From Oscillospiraceae bacterium (GTDB taxonomy: Bacteria > Bacillota > Clostridia > Oscillospirales > Ruminococcaceae), in contig DOQG01000053.1 of assembly GCA_003512525.1 (NCBI GenBank), positions 32,958-62,998 of the forward strand: a stretch of 30,041 nt of DNA. Reading direction: 5' to 3'. The notes beneath the pieces are model-generated. The model did not search any database. It was given only the letters and a program-made list of their open reading frames with translations, and was not told the DNA's origin. The number at the start of each line of letters is the position of its first letter. The first letter of the stretch is position 1. This document shows, in pieces, positions 1-7,496 of this stretch. The translations under genes were made by a program, and so were the position numbers.

Positions 1-819
1 TACTACCCTATAAATTTACACTACTCTCAAACGCTGTCATTGCATCAGCGTTTACACGATTAGTTTTACTACCCTATAAATTTACACTACTCTCAAACCA
101 TGTCTTTAGAACGTATCTTTTTTTCTTTGTTTTACTACCCTATAAATTTACACTACTCTCAAACGAAAGCCCTTTACATGACCGTGATTTAAACGTTTTA
201 CTACCCTATAAATTTACACTACTCTCAAACAGTGTGAGCCATGCTGCCGCTGCAGCATGAGTTTTACTACCCTATAAATTTACACTACTCTCAAACGCTT
301 TAAAGCCTTTAAACTTTCTTCCTCGGTTTTACTACCCTATAAATTTACACTACTCTCAAACAAGGGGGGTAGTATTTTTTTCGCTGAAAAAGTTTTACTA
401 CCCTATAAATTTACACTACTCTCAAACTGTACATATAACGTTGATACCCTGTTTAAGGTTTTACTACCCTATAAATTTACACTACTCTCAAACCATAGAT
501 GGACTTATCATTGATAGCAGAAGTTTTACTACCCTATAAATTTACACTACTCTCAAACCGGTGGCTCTGCCCCCGCTCCCCCTGACGGTTTTACTACCCT
601 ATAAATTTACACTACTCTCAAACGTGAGATACGAAAAGCTCATCACGACTTGAGTTTTACTACCCTATAAATTTACACTACTCTCAAACAATTACAAGCC
701 AATCGAAGATAACATCAAGTTTTACTACCCTATAAATTTACACTACTCTCAAACTTTTCTAGATTATGAGCCATACACGCATTGTTTTACTACCCTATAA
801 ATTTACACTACTCTCAAAC
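1..819 (-). CRISPR. Type II-A CRISPR array, 12 full repeats plus one cut by the window edge
   Basis: A 36-base repeat (plus strand GTTTTACTACCC at the left end, CTACTCTCAAAC at the right) starts at 63, 129, 195, 261, 326, 392, 458, 523, 588, 654, 719 and 784; bases 1-32 are the rest of a thirteenth copy, so the array continues to the left. The full copies look identical. There are 12 spacers of 29-30 bases: 33-62, 99-128, 165-194, 231-260, 297-325, 362-391, 428-457, 494-522, 559-587, 624-653, 690-718 and 755-783. The array is read on the minus strand: the complementary repeat begins GTTTGAGAGTAG, which pairs with the tracrRNA anti-repeat at 6976-7012, and the leader with ATTTGAG lies at the 820 side. 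The newest spacer should therefore be 755-783. I saw no exact spacer match elsewhere in the window by eye. Confidence 0.99.
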
Positions 820-906
820 CTCAAATTTGGAAAAGCGACACTACTCGCCGTGCATCTACAGGGTAGAAACTATCATTATAATATCACATTTTTAATTGCG
901 AGTCAA
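820..906 (-). promoter_or_regulatory. CRISPR leader with pre-crRNA promoter and leader-anchoring sequence
   Basis: The 87 bases between the csn2 stop codon and the first repeat form the leader. On the minus strand TTGACT (906-901), a 17-base spacer and TATTAT (883-878) with an upstream TGTGA extension make a good sigma-A promoter. Transcription should start near 871 and give about 50 transcribed leader bases. The last seven leader bases (826-820) read ATTTGAG, identical to the leader-anchoring sequence known from Streptococcus thermophilus type II-A arrays, where it directs Cas1-Cas2 integration. The -35 box directly abuts the csn2 stop codon, and no terminator separates csn2 from the array. 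Confidence 0.9.
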
Positions 907-1572
907 TTATATCACGCATAAATCATCATCAATAACTACTCTTATTTCGTATCCTGTTTTTCCCCTGTCGGACGATTCGATGCACAAGAGTGATATTCCG
1001 TGCTCAATAACAGATTCAAACAGCTTTTCGGCTTTTTGCAAAGAAAGGCAGCTACGGAGATTCACGCATATAAACACCGTTTTTCCGGCATACTCGGTCA
1101 TCGCAAGAAAAAACTCCAAAAGCTTTTCCTCCAAAGTATCATAGCTGTCCACGAATTTAAGTCCGAACATTTTTAACAAAGGAGTAACATCGCATATCTT
1201 ATCCGTAACAAATTCACCTTCCGCATACTGCACCAACTCAGAAATGTACCTTTCTGTCGCAGACAGCATTTCATTTGTCCTGATAAACATATCTTCGTTT
1301 ACAGAGCATTTTTTCAAATGCGCATATAATTTAGAAATAAGCTCCTTACGGTTCATTTCAAACGGTACAAATTCCGTTATCATCGTTGCTTGTTTAGCAA
1401 ATGATATTAGTTTTTCGTTGCACGATATAACCGAAAATCCTGTTCCTCCTTCTATCTGATTGTTTATATCATTCAGCACCGTGTAAAAGAAATCCGGATG
1501 TTCAATTATCAACGTCAGGACTTTATCCTCCGAGTCAATATATAATTCAATTTGCGAATAGGCAAACGTCAT
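907..1572 (-). CDS. csn2: CRISPR-associated protein Csn2 (type II-A adaptation)
   Basis: This 221-residue protein has the size and position of short-form Csn2, the type II-A signature protein that forms a DNA-end-binding ring and helps Cas1-Cas2 and Cas9 acquire spacers. Typical features are the central VTDKICDVTPLLKMFGLKF stretch and the following helix-rich LEEKLLEFF segment (about 123-157), then strands such as KTVFICVNLRSCL near 165-178. Primary sequence conservation in Csn2 is weak, so the call leans on length, order and context. The ATG overlaps the cas2 stop codon (ATGA), so the gene is translationally coupled. It is the last cas gene before the leader and array. Confidence 0.93.
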   Translation of the reverse strand: MTFAYSQIELYIDSEDKVLTLIIEHPDFFYTVLNDINNQIEGGTGFSVISCNEKLISFAKQATMITEFVPFEMNRKELISKLYAHLKKCSVNEDMFIRTNEMLSATERYISELVQYAEGEFVTDKICDVTPLLKMFGLKFVDSYDTLEEKLLEFFLAMTEYAGKTVFICVNLRSCLSLQKAEKLFESVIEHGISLLCIESSDRGKTGYEIRVVIDDDLCVI

Positions 1573-1889
1573 AAAATCACCAGCCTTTCGTCGCTGTCTA
1601 TAACATCGGATACAAATTCGCCTGTAATATATTCCATATCCGCAAATTGTTTTTCAGTTATACACAGCAAAGACACAATACCCGCAGGAGGACTGTTGCG
1701 TTTGATCCCGTCGGATATCAGTCTTGCCGCTGTGCGATTCAACGCCATACGGCAGTAAACCGATTCCTGAAACATCATAAAACCGCTTTTGATCAGATAT
1801 TTTCTGAATTTTGTGTATTCCCGGCGTTCCTCTGCGGTCGTAACCGGCAAATCAAAAAGTACAAGTAATCTCATATATCTGTAACTCAT
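1569..1889 (-). CDS. cas2: CRISPR-associated endonuclease Cas2
   Basis: This 106-residue protein is a ferredoxin-fold Cas2 of the type II family. The first strand MRLLVLFDLPVTT (residues 6-18) carries the conserved Asp after the hydrophobic strand. The helix with RREYTKFRKYLIKSGF (about 22-37) and the MMFQESVYCRMA strand (38-49) match type II Cas2 proteins. In the adaptation complex a Cas2 dimer bridges two Cas1 dimers. Its ATG overlaps the cas1 stop (ATGA) and its stop overlaps the csn2 start, so expression is tied to the rest of the operon. The length is normal for the family. Confidence 0.97.
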   Translation of the reverse strand: MSYRYMRLLVLFDLPVTTAEERREYTKFRKYLIKSGFMMFQESVYCRMALNRTAARLISDGIKRNSPPAGIVSLLCITEKQFADMEYITGEFVSDVIDSDERLVIL

Positions 1890-2782
1890 TTTATCTCCGT
1901 TTTAAAATCCCGAACACGATAATATCTTATCAGCGAAACATCGTTTTCCTCTATTGCGTCAAATACACTTCTGCAATAAATTTTAACGGCATTTGTAACA
2001 TACTGCTCGGTATTATTTATCATTACGCTTTCATTCAATATCCCTATGATCTCACGTTTCTGCTCTGAGGTAAAAATGCGGTAGTTCTTTTCTCTGACAA
2101 AACGATCTATCAGCGTTCTGAACGGCTCCATCAGATCAGAGCCAAGATTAAAATTGTTGAACATATTATCATGGAACAGACCAAGCTGTGTAATGTATCC
2201 GTTAGATGTTATCTCACGATTGAACGCGGAAAGCATTATACTGTATCCGTAGTTGAGTGCAGAATTGATTGCGTTATCGGCATTTCTTGAAAACTCTTTT
2301 CCGAAAAGCGCATTGAAATATACTTTTGCGGCATGACCCTCCCTGTTGGTTTCATCGCCGAGTTCTATTTCATCAATATATTCCATAAGCATTTCAGATT
2401 CTTTTGCGTGGTCAAATTCCTGAAGAACTCGAGCCTGATTGCGTATTTTTTCACTGACTATACTTGTCCATATATATGCTTTGACATCTTTGTCCCACTT
2501 TACCTGTTCGCGCACCCTTGCCGTACAGTTATGGCATCCGTATAAAGGCAGCATTTCGCACGAGGGATTGTGCTTCTCGTCACAGAATATCAATTTCACC
2601 TTGCGATTTGCAAGCTCGTTGATAAGACTTGCAGTTATCGACACCGCACAATTCTCAATTATAAGCACCGATATCTCGTCCAATAATACACGCTTGATAT
2701 TCTCTTCGCTTCTCACGACCATGAAGCCAAGCTTCTTATCCAGCTTGGCTCTTCCGGTCACAATTACTGTCCTCCAGCTCAT
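1886..2782 (-). CDS. cas1: CRISPR-associated integrase Cas1, type II
   Basis: The gene encodes a 298-residue type II Cas1, the integrase that inserts prespacers at the leader-repeat junction. The three expected catalytic residues are visible: Glu148 (in NREGHAAKVYFNALFG), His204 (LGLFHDNMFN) and Glu219 (SDLMEPFR), matching E149, H205 and E220 of the Streptococcus pyogenes protein in order and spacing. The N-terminal beta domain (1 to about 80) starts MSWRTVIVTGRAKLD, typical of type II Cas1. The ATG overlaps the cas9 stop codon by four bases and the stop overlaps cas2 in the same way. It looks complete and functional. Confidence 0.98.
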   Translation of the reverse strand: MSWRTVIVTGRAKLDKKLGFMVVRSEENIKRVLLDEISVLIIENCAVSITASLINELANRKVKLIFCDEKHNPSCEMLPLYGCHNCTARVREQVKWDKDVKAYIWTSIVSEKIRNQARVLQEFDHAKESEMLMEYIDEIELGDETNREGHAAKVYFNALFGKEFSRNADNAINSALNYGYSIMLSAFNREITSNGYITQLGLFHDNMFNNFNLGSDLMEPFRTLIDRFVREKNYRIFTSEQKREIIGILNESVMINNTEQYVTNAVKIYCRSVFDAIEENDVSLIRYYRVRDFKTEIK

Positions 2783-5700
2783 AGCTCAAGTAAGTTGTCA
2801 GACTTATTTTCGTATAAGCCTGTCGGCGACTGATCAATAATTCTTATGTCACTGTATTTAGTGTTCTTTAATATAGCGGACATTCTTTCAGTATGAAAGT
2901 TGTCAACACCACCAACCGGTTTCAGATTACACTTGTCAACTCGTCCTGTTTTTAAAACATCAACGAGTAACAACAAAGTTTTCATCTGTTCTATAATAGA
3001 CAGCTCTGCAAACTTATTTCTTCCTTCCTCCATCTTTTTTCCGGCTTCCGCAAGCTTGCTTATTTTGCAGAAAGGCTCAGAAATACACTTTTTAGCTATC
3101 TCATCGTACGCTTTAAGATTGGATAAAACGTCAAAAGCTTCTCCGGGCTTAAATTTACTGCCTTTATCACTTTTATCGATATATGATGATATAGCTTTAA
3201 TATAATCAGATGTATCCTTTGAATATATTGCAGCCATCGCAGAAGATATTCTGAAAACACTGTAGCTGTCTTTTGAACGTATATTCACACGATAACCGTC
3301 AAACTCAAACAGCGTGTTAATTTTTATAGGTCTTCTTTTCAGCGGAAACGATATATCATCGATTGATATTTTTGCAATATTTTTAGCCGGCAATGCGTTT
3401 TTAAGTACAGAATATGCGTATTCGCTTGCGAAACTGTCATCAGAGAAATAACGCTTTTCACATAATAATTCTACCGGAATGATAACCACTCCGACTCCTG
3501 TACACTTGATTAAAGAAAAGCATGAAATACTCTTGCTGTTGTATCCACCATATTTCACAGGATCAAGATTTTTCTTGAGCCACGCCAGATCCGGATTACC
3601 GGCTTTTTTAGGTTGCTGTTTAAATAATTCACCCTTTCTCTTATAGCAGTAACGTACATATCTCACGCTGTTTTTGCTCATCATACGCTTAACCGTATCA
3701 AAATCCGTTTCAGGATTCCATGCCGTTTCACCGTTTCTTGCGACCTTGTGCTTAAGCGTTTCCTTGATCTTGATCGTATAGTGCTTATCTGCATTTTTTA
3801 CAAAGTTTAAAGGATTTGATGTAAATTTGACATCATGAACATTACCGACAACAACATTCAGATAAGCGTCCTTGGCGTGATGCAGGTCGTTTATCTCTCT
3901 GCATTTCAGCATATCAAAATCATGTCTGAACTTTGAAACCTGTCCTGCTTTTACATAAACGATCTTACTGTCGGGGAACATTTCTTTAAGCAGCGTTGCA
4001 ACAGCCTTTGTTGACTGTCTTGTTTCAACAAGCTGACGTTCAATAAATCCTGCGAGCTCATCTTCGGTAAACGGCGTTGAACGTGTCAATCTCTCATATT
4101 TTATCTTATCTGTCGGATTTTTAGGATCACGATAAAACAGGTTTTTCCAAATCGGATGCATTTTATTTCTTATCTGCTCTTTTATCGGATAATCGTCCGA
4201 CTTCTCGCCGTTGAGCTGTGATTTTACAAGTACCTTATTATGAAGTGAATCATCTTTAACTTTGCTCTGAGGATAGATATGATCTATATCATAACAGTGG
4301 TTATCTCCAAGGCGGCTGAAATCTATCGCTTCGCCGGAATACACACACTTTCCGAACTGAGTAAAATACAGATAATATTTCTCACTTCTGAGCTGTTCAT
4401 CGGAAAGACTGCCAAGCTGTGATCTCAGATGCGATATTTCTTCATCGCTGACAAATTCTTTTGCCGAAGCAAACAATTTCTCTATCTGTTCTCTTCTCGA
4501 AGAAGTGCGTTTTCCTTTGTCTTCAGGCTTGCTGCCTCTTGCCATTTCGACAAAAATTTTATCGGGATCTCTTTTAATTATCTTACGGAGTTCCTTGACG
4601 ATATCCATTGTTCTGATAATAGCTCTGGATGCCGACGGTGAAACATACATTTCACGAAGAGTCTGTGCAATGCTGCCCGTAGGATTGATCGCATAATACT
4701 TTTTGTTTTCTTCTTCTATAAAGCTCTTGTAGCCGTATGAATCAGACATGATCTGCATTAGGTTGATGTTCTCAGCCCACATAAGATCAATAATGCTTCT
4801 GCCGCCGATCTCACCGGTATCCATATCCAGCTCATAACAGCCTGTAAGCATTTTAGCTGATAATCTGCCATAGTCCTTATACGAAAGACGACTGATATAC
4901 CTGATATCCTCTGCAGGTAAAGCGGGATACTCCGTCTTAAGCCATGAAATAAGTCTTGGCTTATCTGTAGTAACGGTAATACGCTCGATTATTCTTTCAA
5001 CATCGCTTTCTGAAAGAGATCCGTTTTCGAGTAACCTCCTGAAATCCAGGTATGACTTCAGCGAAGACTTTATGTTAATATCAACTCCGCTTAACGAATC
5101 GCCGTTTTCTTCGCTGAATGCACCTTTTCGCTTAAGCAATTCCGTGATTTTCTTGACTGTCACTCTTGACGTTTTCATAAACAGCTCATTGAATATATCC
5201 TGTTTCAACTCCGGAGAAATCTTTACATCCTTGACTTTGATATTATTTATTTCATTCAAAACAGTATATCTGCTATAAAGCAACGAGTATTTCGGGAGCA
5301 CATCTTCTCCTGCAAGGTATGTGCATTTACAGGTCATTCTTCTGATAAATCCATCTTCGGATTTATCGTAATCGACCATATTTTCAAAATTCCACGGATA
5401 TATTCTTCCTTCAGCCTTGCGTACTATCCACACATTGTCGGTTTCATTTCTTTTTACCGACGGTCCCACAAAATAAGGTATCCTGAATTTCATAAGCGTA
5501 AGAATCTTTTGCTTTACAGAAATGCCGTCCTCTGTCTCATTGAGGAAATCAAGATAAGCCGATGCTTTATCGAGTATCATACTCAGTTCGTGATAATATA
5601 ACTGGTACGGGATAACACGGTTTTCATCGGTAACCTGCTTGGGACAAAGCGTTTTGCTGTTGCACTTTTCGATCAGTTCATTATATACCGCCTCATCATC

Positions 5701-6933
5701 GGGCTCGGGTTTTATCTTTTCAAGCTTGCTGTTGATATATTTGCAAAATTCTTCAGAATATTTCTTTTTAAAGTTTGACGGAAGCTGCTTTAACTTAACG
5801 TCGGTTACGTTATATGAGTAGCTGACATAGTTCGGCTTTTCACCGGCTGTGCGGAATATTTCATCATACTGAGCCTTATCAAGATATTTACGGACAATGT
5901 GCTTAAGTGCTTTAAGATCCGACTTATGCTGCTCGTATTCGCACACCTTGGCATCGGAAATTGTTTTTTGACCTTTCAATACATCAATAAGCAACGACCA
6001 GTCATACATTGCTTTTACGGCAGAAAGCAGAGGAACATCGGTATCTTCCATAGAAGAAGCCAATAAATCAATGGTGTCTGCAAAATCCGCTTTTCCGACC
6101 TCTACAGTCTGTATATCGAGTTCATCGTAAGCAGGATTTCTGAACAGCTTGGCGAGATTTGTTTTTCCGCCCGATATAAACTTAATCAGAACGTCAATAT
6201 CTATCGGATATTCTTCGTCTTTATAGCAATCCGGTGTCTTTGTTGTTCCAAAAAGCAGATTTTTGATTTCCTTTTCCTTTGCCGTTATTCCTATCTTCTT
6301 ACGGAGAATAACAGAAAACTCATTCTCTGTGCTTTCCGAAAAAGGATTATCCTCTATATCGTTCGATTTAAACCAATCCGTAAATTCGCAATAAGAAGAA
6401 TTGAAATCAAGCACTTCCTGTACATTATTTTCGTCAGCGCCGTTAAGGAAATGTCCTCTGTGCGCCACTATAAAAGCACAGGCAAGATAAACGAGCCTCA
6501 CATCGTGCGGCTTATCGCTTTCAGAAAGCTCTTTTATAAGGTGATGAACGGTCGGATACATTTTAAAATAGTCACTGTCTTTAAAATCCGCGTCATCAAA
6601 ATATGTATTGACATTTTTGTTCGTTCTGTCTTCCGGATAAAGAGAACTCTCCTTTAACCTCAAAAAGAAATCCGGATCGGTTTTCAGAATTTCTTTTGCA
6701 AACAGCTCCCTGAGCAGTGCCACCCTTTGTTGTCTGCGATCCAGCCTGCGTCTTGCGGTTCTGTGATTCCTGCGATCCTCTGCCGGAGAAGCAGCTTCAA
6801 ACAGGCTTACTCCCCACATTAAATTATTTTTGTATTTGTACAGCTTGTACAAATTGTCTGTAACCGCCCAGCCGACAGAGTCGGTTCCTATATCAAGCCC
6901 GAAATAAAATTTTGAATTTTCTTTAAAAGACAT
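2779..6933 (-). CDS. cas9: CRISPR-associated endonuclease Cas9 (type II-A)
   Basis: This 1384-residue protein is an RNA-guided DNA nuclease that works with crRNA and the tracrRNA encoded next to it. RuvC-I carries Asp14 in YFGLDIGTDSVGWAV. An arginine-rich bridge helix follows at about 53-78. RuvC-II carries Glu796 (KIFVEMARG). The HNH domain has His885 (YDIDHIYPQS) with Asn908 23 residues later. RuvC-III carries His1019 and Asp1022 (DLHHAKDAYLN). All nuclease residues are present, so both DNA strands should be cut. The C-terminal PAM-interacting region ends near SPTGLYE, as in Streptococcus pyogenes Cas9, but the Arg-x-Arg pair used there to read GG is not evident: the approximate position reads T-E-R-M (1348-1351). 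The start is supported by GGAGG about ten bases upstream. Length is slightly above the S. pyogenes enzyme. Confidence 0.99.
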   Translation of the reverse strand: MSFKENSKFYFGLDIGTDSVGWAVTDNLYKLYKYKNNLMWGVSLFEAASPAEDRRNHRTARRRLDRRQQRVALLRELFAKEILKTDPDFFLRLKESSLYPEDRTNKNVNTYFDDADFKDSDYFKMYPTVHHLIKELSESDKPHDVRLVYLACAFIVAHRGHFLNGADENNVQEVLDFNSSYCEFTDWFKSNDIEDNPFSESTENEFSVILRKKIGITAKEKEIKNLLFGTTKTPDCYKDEEYPIDIDVLIKFISGGKTNLAKLFRNPAYDELDIQTVEVGKADFADTIDLLASSMEDTDVPLLSAVKAMYDWSLLIDVLKGQKTISDAKVCEYEQHKSDLKALKHIVRKYLDKAQYDEIFRTAGEKPNYVSYSYNVTDVKLKQLPSNFKKKYSEEFCKYINSKLEKIKPEPDDEAVYNELIEKCNSKTLCPKQVTDENRVIPYQLYYHELSMILDKASAYLDFLNETEDGISVKQKILTLMKFRIPYFVGPSVKRNETDNVWIVRKAEGRIYPWNFENMVDYDKSEDGFIRRMTCKCTYLAGEDVLPKYSLLYSRYTVLNEINNIKVKDVKISPELKQDIFNELFMKTSRVTVKKITELLKRKGAFSEENGDSLSGVDINIKSSLKSYLDFRRLLENGSLSESDVERIIERITVTTDKPRLISWLKTEYPALPAEDIRYISRLSYKDYGRLSAKMLTGCYELDMDTGEIGGRSIIDLMWAENINLMQIMSDSYGYKSFIEEENKKYYAINPTGSIAQTLREMYVSPSASRAIIRTMDIVKELRKIIKRDPDKIFVEMARGSKPEDKGKRTSSRREQIEKLFASAKEFVSDEEISHLRSQLGSLSDEQLRSEKYYLYFTQFGKCVYSGEAIDFSRLGDNHCYDIDHIYPQSKVKDDSLHNKVLVKSQLNGEKSDDYPIKEQIRNKMHPIWKNLFYRDPKNPTDKIKYERLTRSTPFTEDELAGFIERQLVETRQSTKAVATLLKEMFPDSKIVYVKAGQVSKFRHDFDMLKCREINDLHHAKDAYLNVVVGNVHDVKFTSNPLNFVKNADKHYTIKIKETLKHKVARNGETAWNPETDFDTVKRMMSKNSVRYVRYCYKRKGELFKQQPKKAGNPDLAWLKKNLDPVKYGGYNSKSISCFSLIKCTGVGVVIIPVELLCEKRYFSDDSFASEYAYSVLKNALPAKNIAKISIDDISFPLKRRPIKINTLFEFDGYRVNIRSKDSYSVFRISSAMAAIYSKDTSDYIKAISSYIDKSDKGSKFKPGEAFDVLSNLKAYDEIAKKCISEPFCKISKLAEAGKKMEEGRNKFAELSIIEQMKTLLLLVDVLKTGRVDKCNLKPVGGVDNFHTERMSAILKNTKYSDIRIIDQSPTGLYENKSDNLLEL

Positions 6934-6934
6934 A

Positions 6935-6963
6935 TTGACATTCCTCCATAAATGTGTTATTAT
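6935..6963 (+). promoter_or_regulatory. tracrRNA promoter
   Basis: TTGACA (6935-6940), 17 bases, then TATTAT (6958-6963) form a near-consensus sigma-A promoter pointing right. The predicted start is near 6970, a few bases before the anti-repeat. The -35 box lies between the cas9 start codon (6931-6933, minus strand) and the cas9 ribosome binding site (GGAGG, complement of 6943-6947), so tracrRNA transcription initiation and cas9 translation initiation share DNA. Confidence 0.85.
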
Positions 6964-6969
6964 ATTGTT

Positions 6970-7089
6970 ATAGGATTTTACTACCCTATAAATTTACACT
7001 ACGAGTTCAAATAAAAATTATTTCAAATCGTACTTTTTAGTACCTTCACAAGTGTTGTGAATATTAACTCACCTTCGGGTGAGTTTTTT
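6970..7089 (+). ncRNA. tracrRNA
   Basis: A 27-base stretch (6976-7002) is identical to the plus-strand form of the CRISPR repeat and therefore complementary to the crRNA repeat. It is followed by GAGU and UCAAAU (7003-7012). With the crRNA start GUUUGA-GA-GUAG this gives a six-pair lower stem, a GA/GAGU bulge and an upper stem. That is the same layout as the S. pyogenes duplex (GUUUUA-GA-GCUA with AAGU opposite). Downstream are hairpins GUACU/AGUAC (7030-7043) and UUCACAA/UUGUGAA (7045-7061), then a terminator hairpin with a UUCG loop (7066-7085). An additional weak hairpin AAAUAA/UUAUUU (7009-7023) would compete with the lower stem. The RNA is divergent from cas9 and about 120 nucleotides long; the start is inferred from the promoter. 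Confidence 0.95.
7066..7089 (+). terminator. Rho-independent terminator of the tracrRNA
   Basis: AACTCACC (7066-7073), a TTCG tetraloop and GGTGAGTT (7078-7085), followed by a T run to 7089, make a textbook terminator on the plus strand. Read on the minus strand the hairpin is followed by AATATT rather than a U tract, so it should stop leftward transcription poorly. Confidence 0.93.
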
Positions 7090-7131
7090 ATTTGCCAAAA
7101 TAATCAATCGTTATGATTATTTATATATAGT

Positions 7132-7160
7132 ATCATATCACATTCGATGACTAATTTCAA
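7132..7160 (-). promoter_or_regulatory. Putative cas operon promoter upstream of the tracrRNA gene
   Basis: On the minus strand TTGAAA (7160-7155), 17 bases and TATGAT (7137-7132) with an upstream TGTGA extension give a plausible sigma-A promoter. The same TGTGATAT context occurs in the leader promoter. Transcription would start near 7125 and cross the tracrRNA gene in antisense before reaching cas9, giving a leader of about 190 bases. I found no better -35/-10 pair nearer cas9, although a TATAAT-like sequence without a clear -35 lies there. The surrounding 7093-7283 is AT-rich with no gene. Confidence 0.5.
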
Positions 7161-7283
7161 CATATTTTAAACTAATTTGCAAATATCCGCGATAATTGTT
7201 AAAACTTTTTGTCGAATTTATTGATTTTCTATTCTATACCCAATATAATTATAAAAGATCAATTGTCCCAAAAACAGTACTAA

Positions 7284-7318
7284 AAATAATCCCCATACAG
7301 TTTAGCTGTATGGGGATT
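7284..7318. repeat. Palindromic hairpin, left copy
   Basis: AATCCCCATACAG and CTGTATGGGGATT form a perfect 13-pair stem with a five-base loop (TTTAG). Read on the minus strand it is followed by ATTATTTTTAG, so it can act as a rho-independent terminator for leftward transcription. A second copy at 7497-7531 differs only in one loop base. The two copies flank the small element at 7322-7496. Confidence 0.85.
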
Positions 7319-7321
7319 ACT

Positions 7322-7496
7322 CAGCTTGTAGAAAAAGTCCATTTTATAAAAATGGAGCAAATTCTCTATCCCTAACCCCAAACCCCTTCCCCGTGGGAAG
7401 GGGCTATATTACTGGGGCTACCGCCCCTAGTCCCTGTCGGGGGCTTCGCCCCTGCGACCCCAATTTTTAATAATTAAGAGGTTTTTCGACAGTCTG
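7322..7496. mobile_element. Small non-coding MITE-like element
   Basis: The ends form imperfect inverted repeats: 7322-7340 (CAGCTTGTAGAAAAAG...) against the complement of 7478-7496 (CAGACTGTCGAAAAAC...), 13 of 19 matching with the pattern CAG..TGT.GAAAAA. The 175-base interior has no open reading frame. It is rich in short GC hairpins, for example CCCCTTCCC/GGGAAGGGG at 7383-7403 and GGGGCTACCGCCCC near 7410. This is the build of a miniature inverted-repeat element mobilised in trans, or a repetitive intergenic sequence. No clear short target duplication is seen beyond the flanking 35-base hairpins. Confidence 0.5.

Noticed and set aside
1..819. Reading the CRISPR array on the plus strand because the repeat there starts GTTTT
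   Set aside because: The leader promoter and ATTTGAG anchor are at the 820 side, the cas genes run leftward, and the tracrRNA anti-repeat has the plus-strand sequence. The crRNA must be the minus strand.
1..819. Self-targeting spacers against the window
   Set aside because: No exact or near-exact match of any spacer to the rest of the window was seen by eye; only a vague compositional resemblance for 559-587.
896..1144. Small plus-strand open frames inside csn2, cas9, the CapA gene and other genes
   Set aside because: They are antisense frames with no ribosome binding site or recognisable family and disappear beside strong minus-strand genes.
6934..6975. cas9 promoter directly before its start codon
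   Set aside because: A TATAAT-like minus-strand sequence exists but no -35 box at suitable spacing. It is not excluded experimentally, only weaker than 7132-7160.
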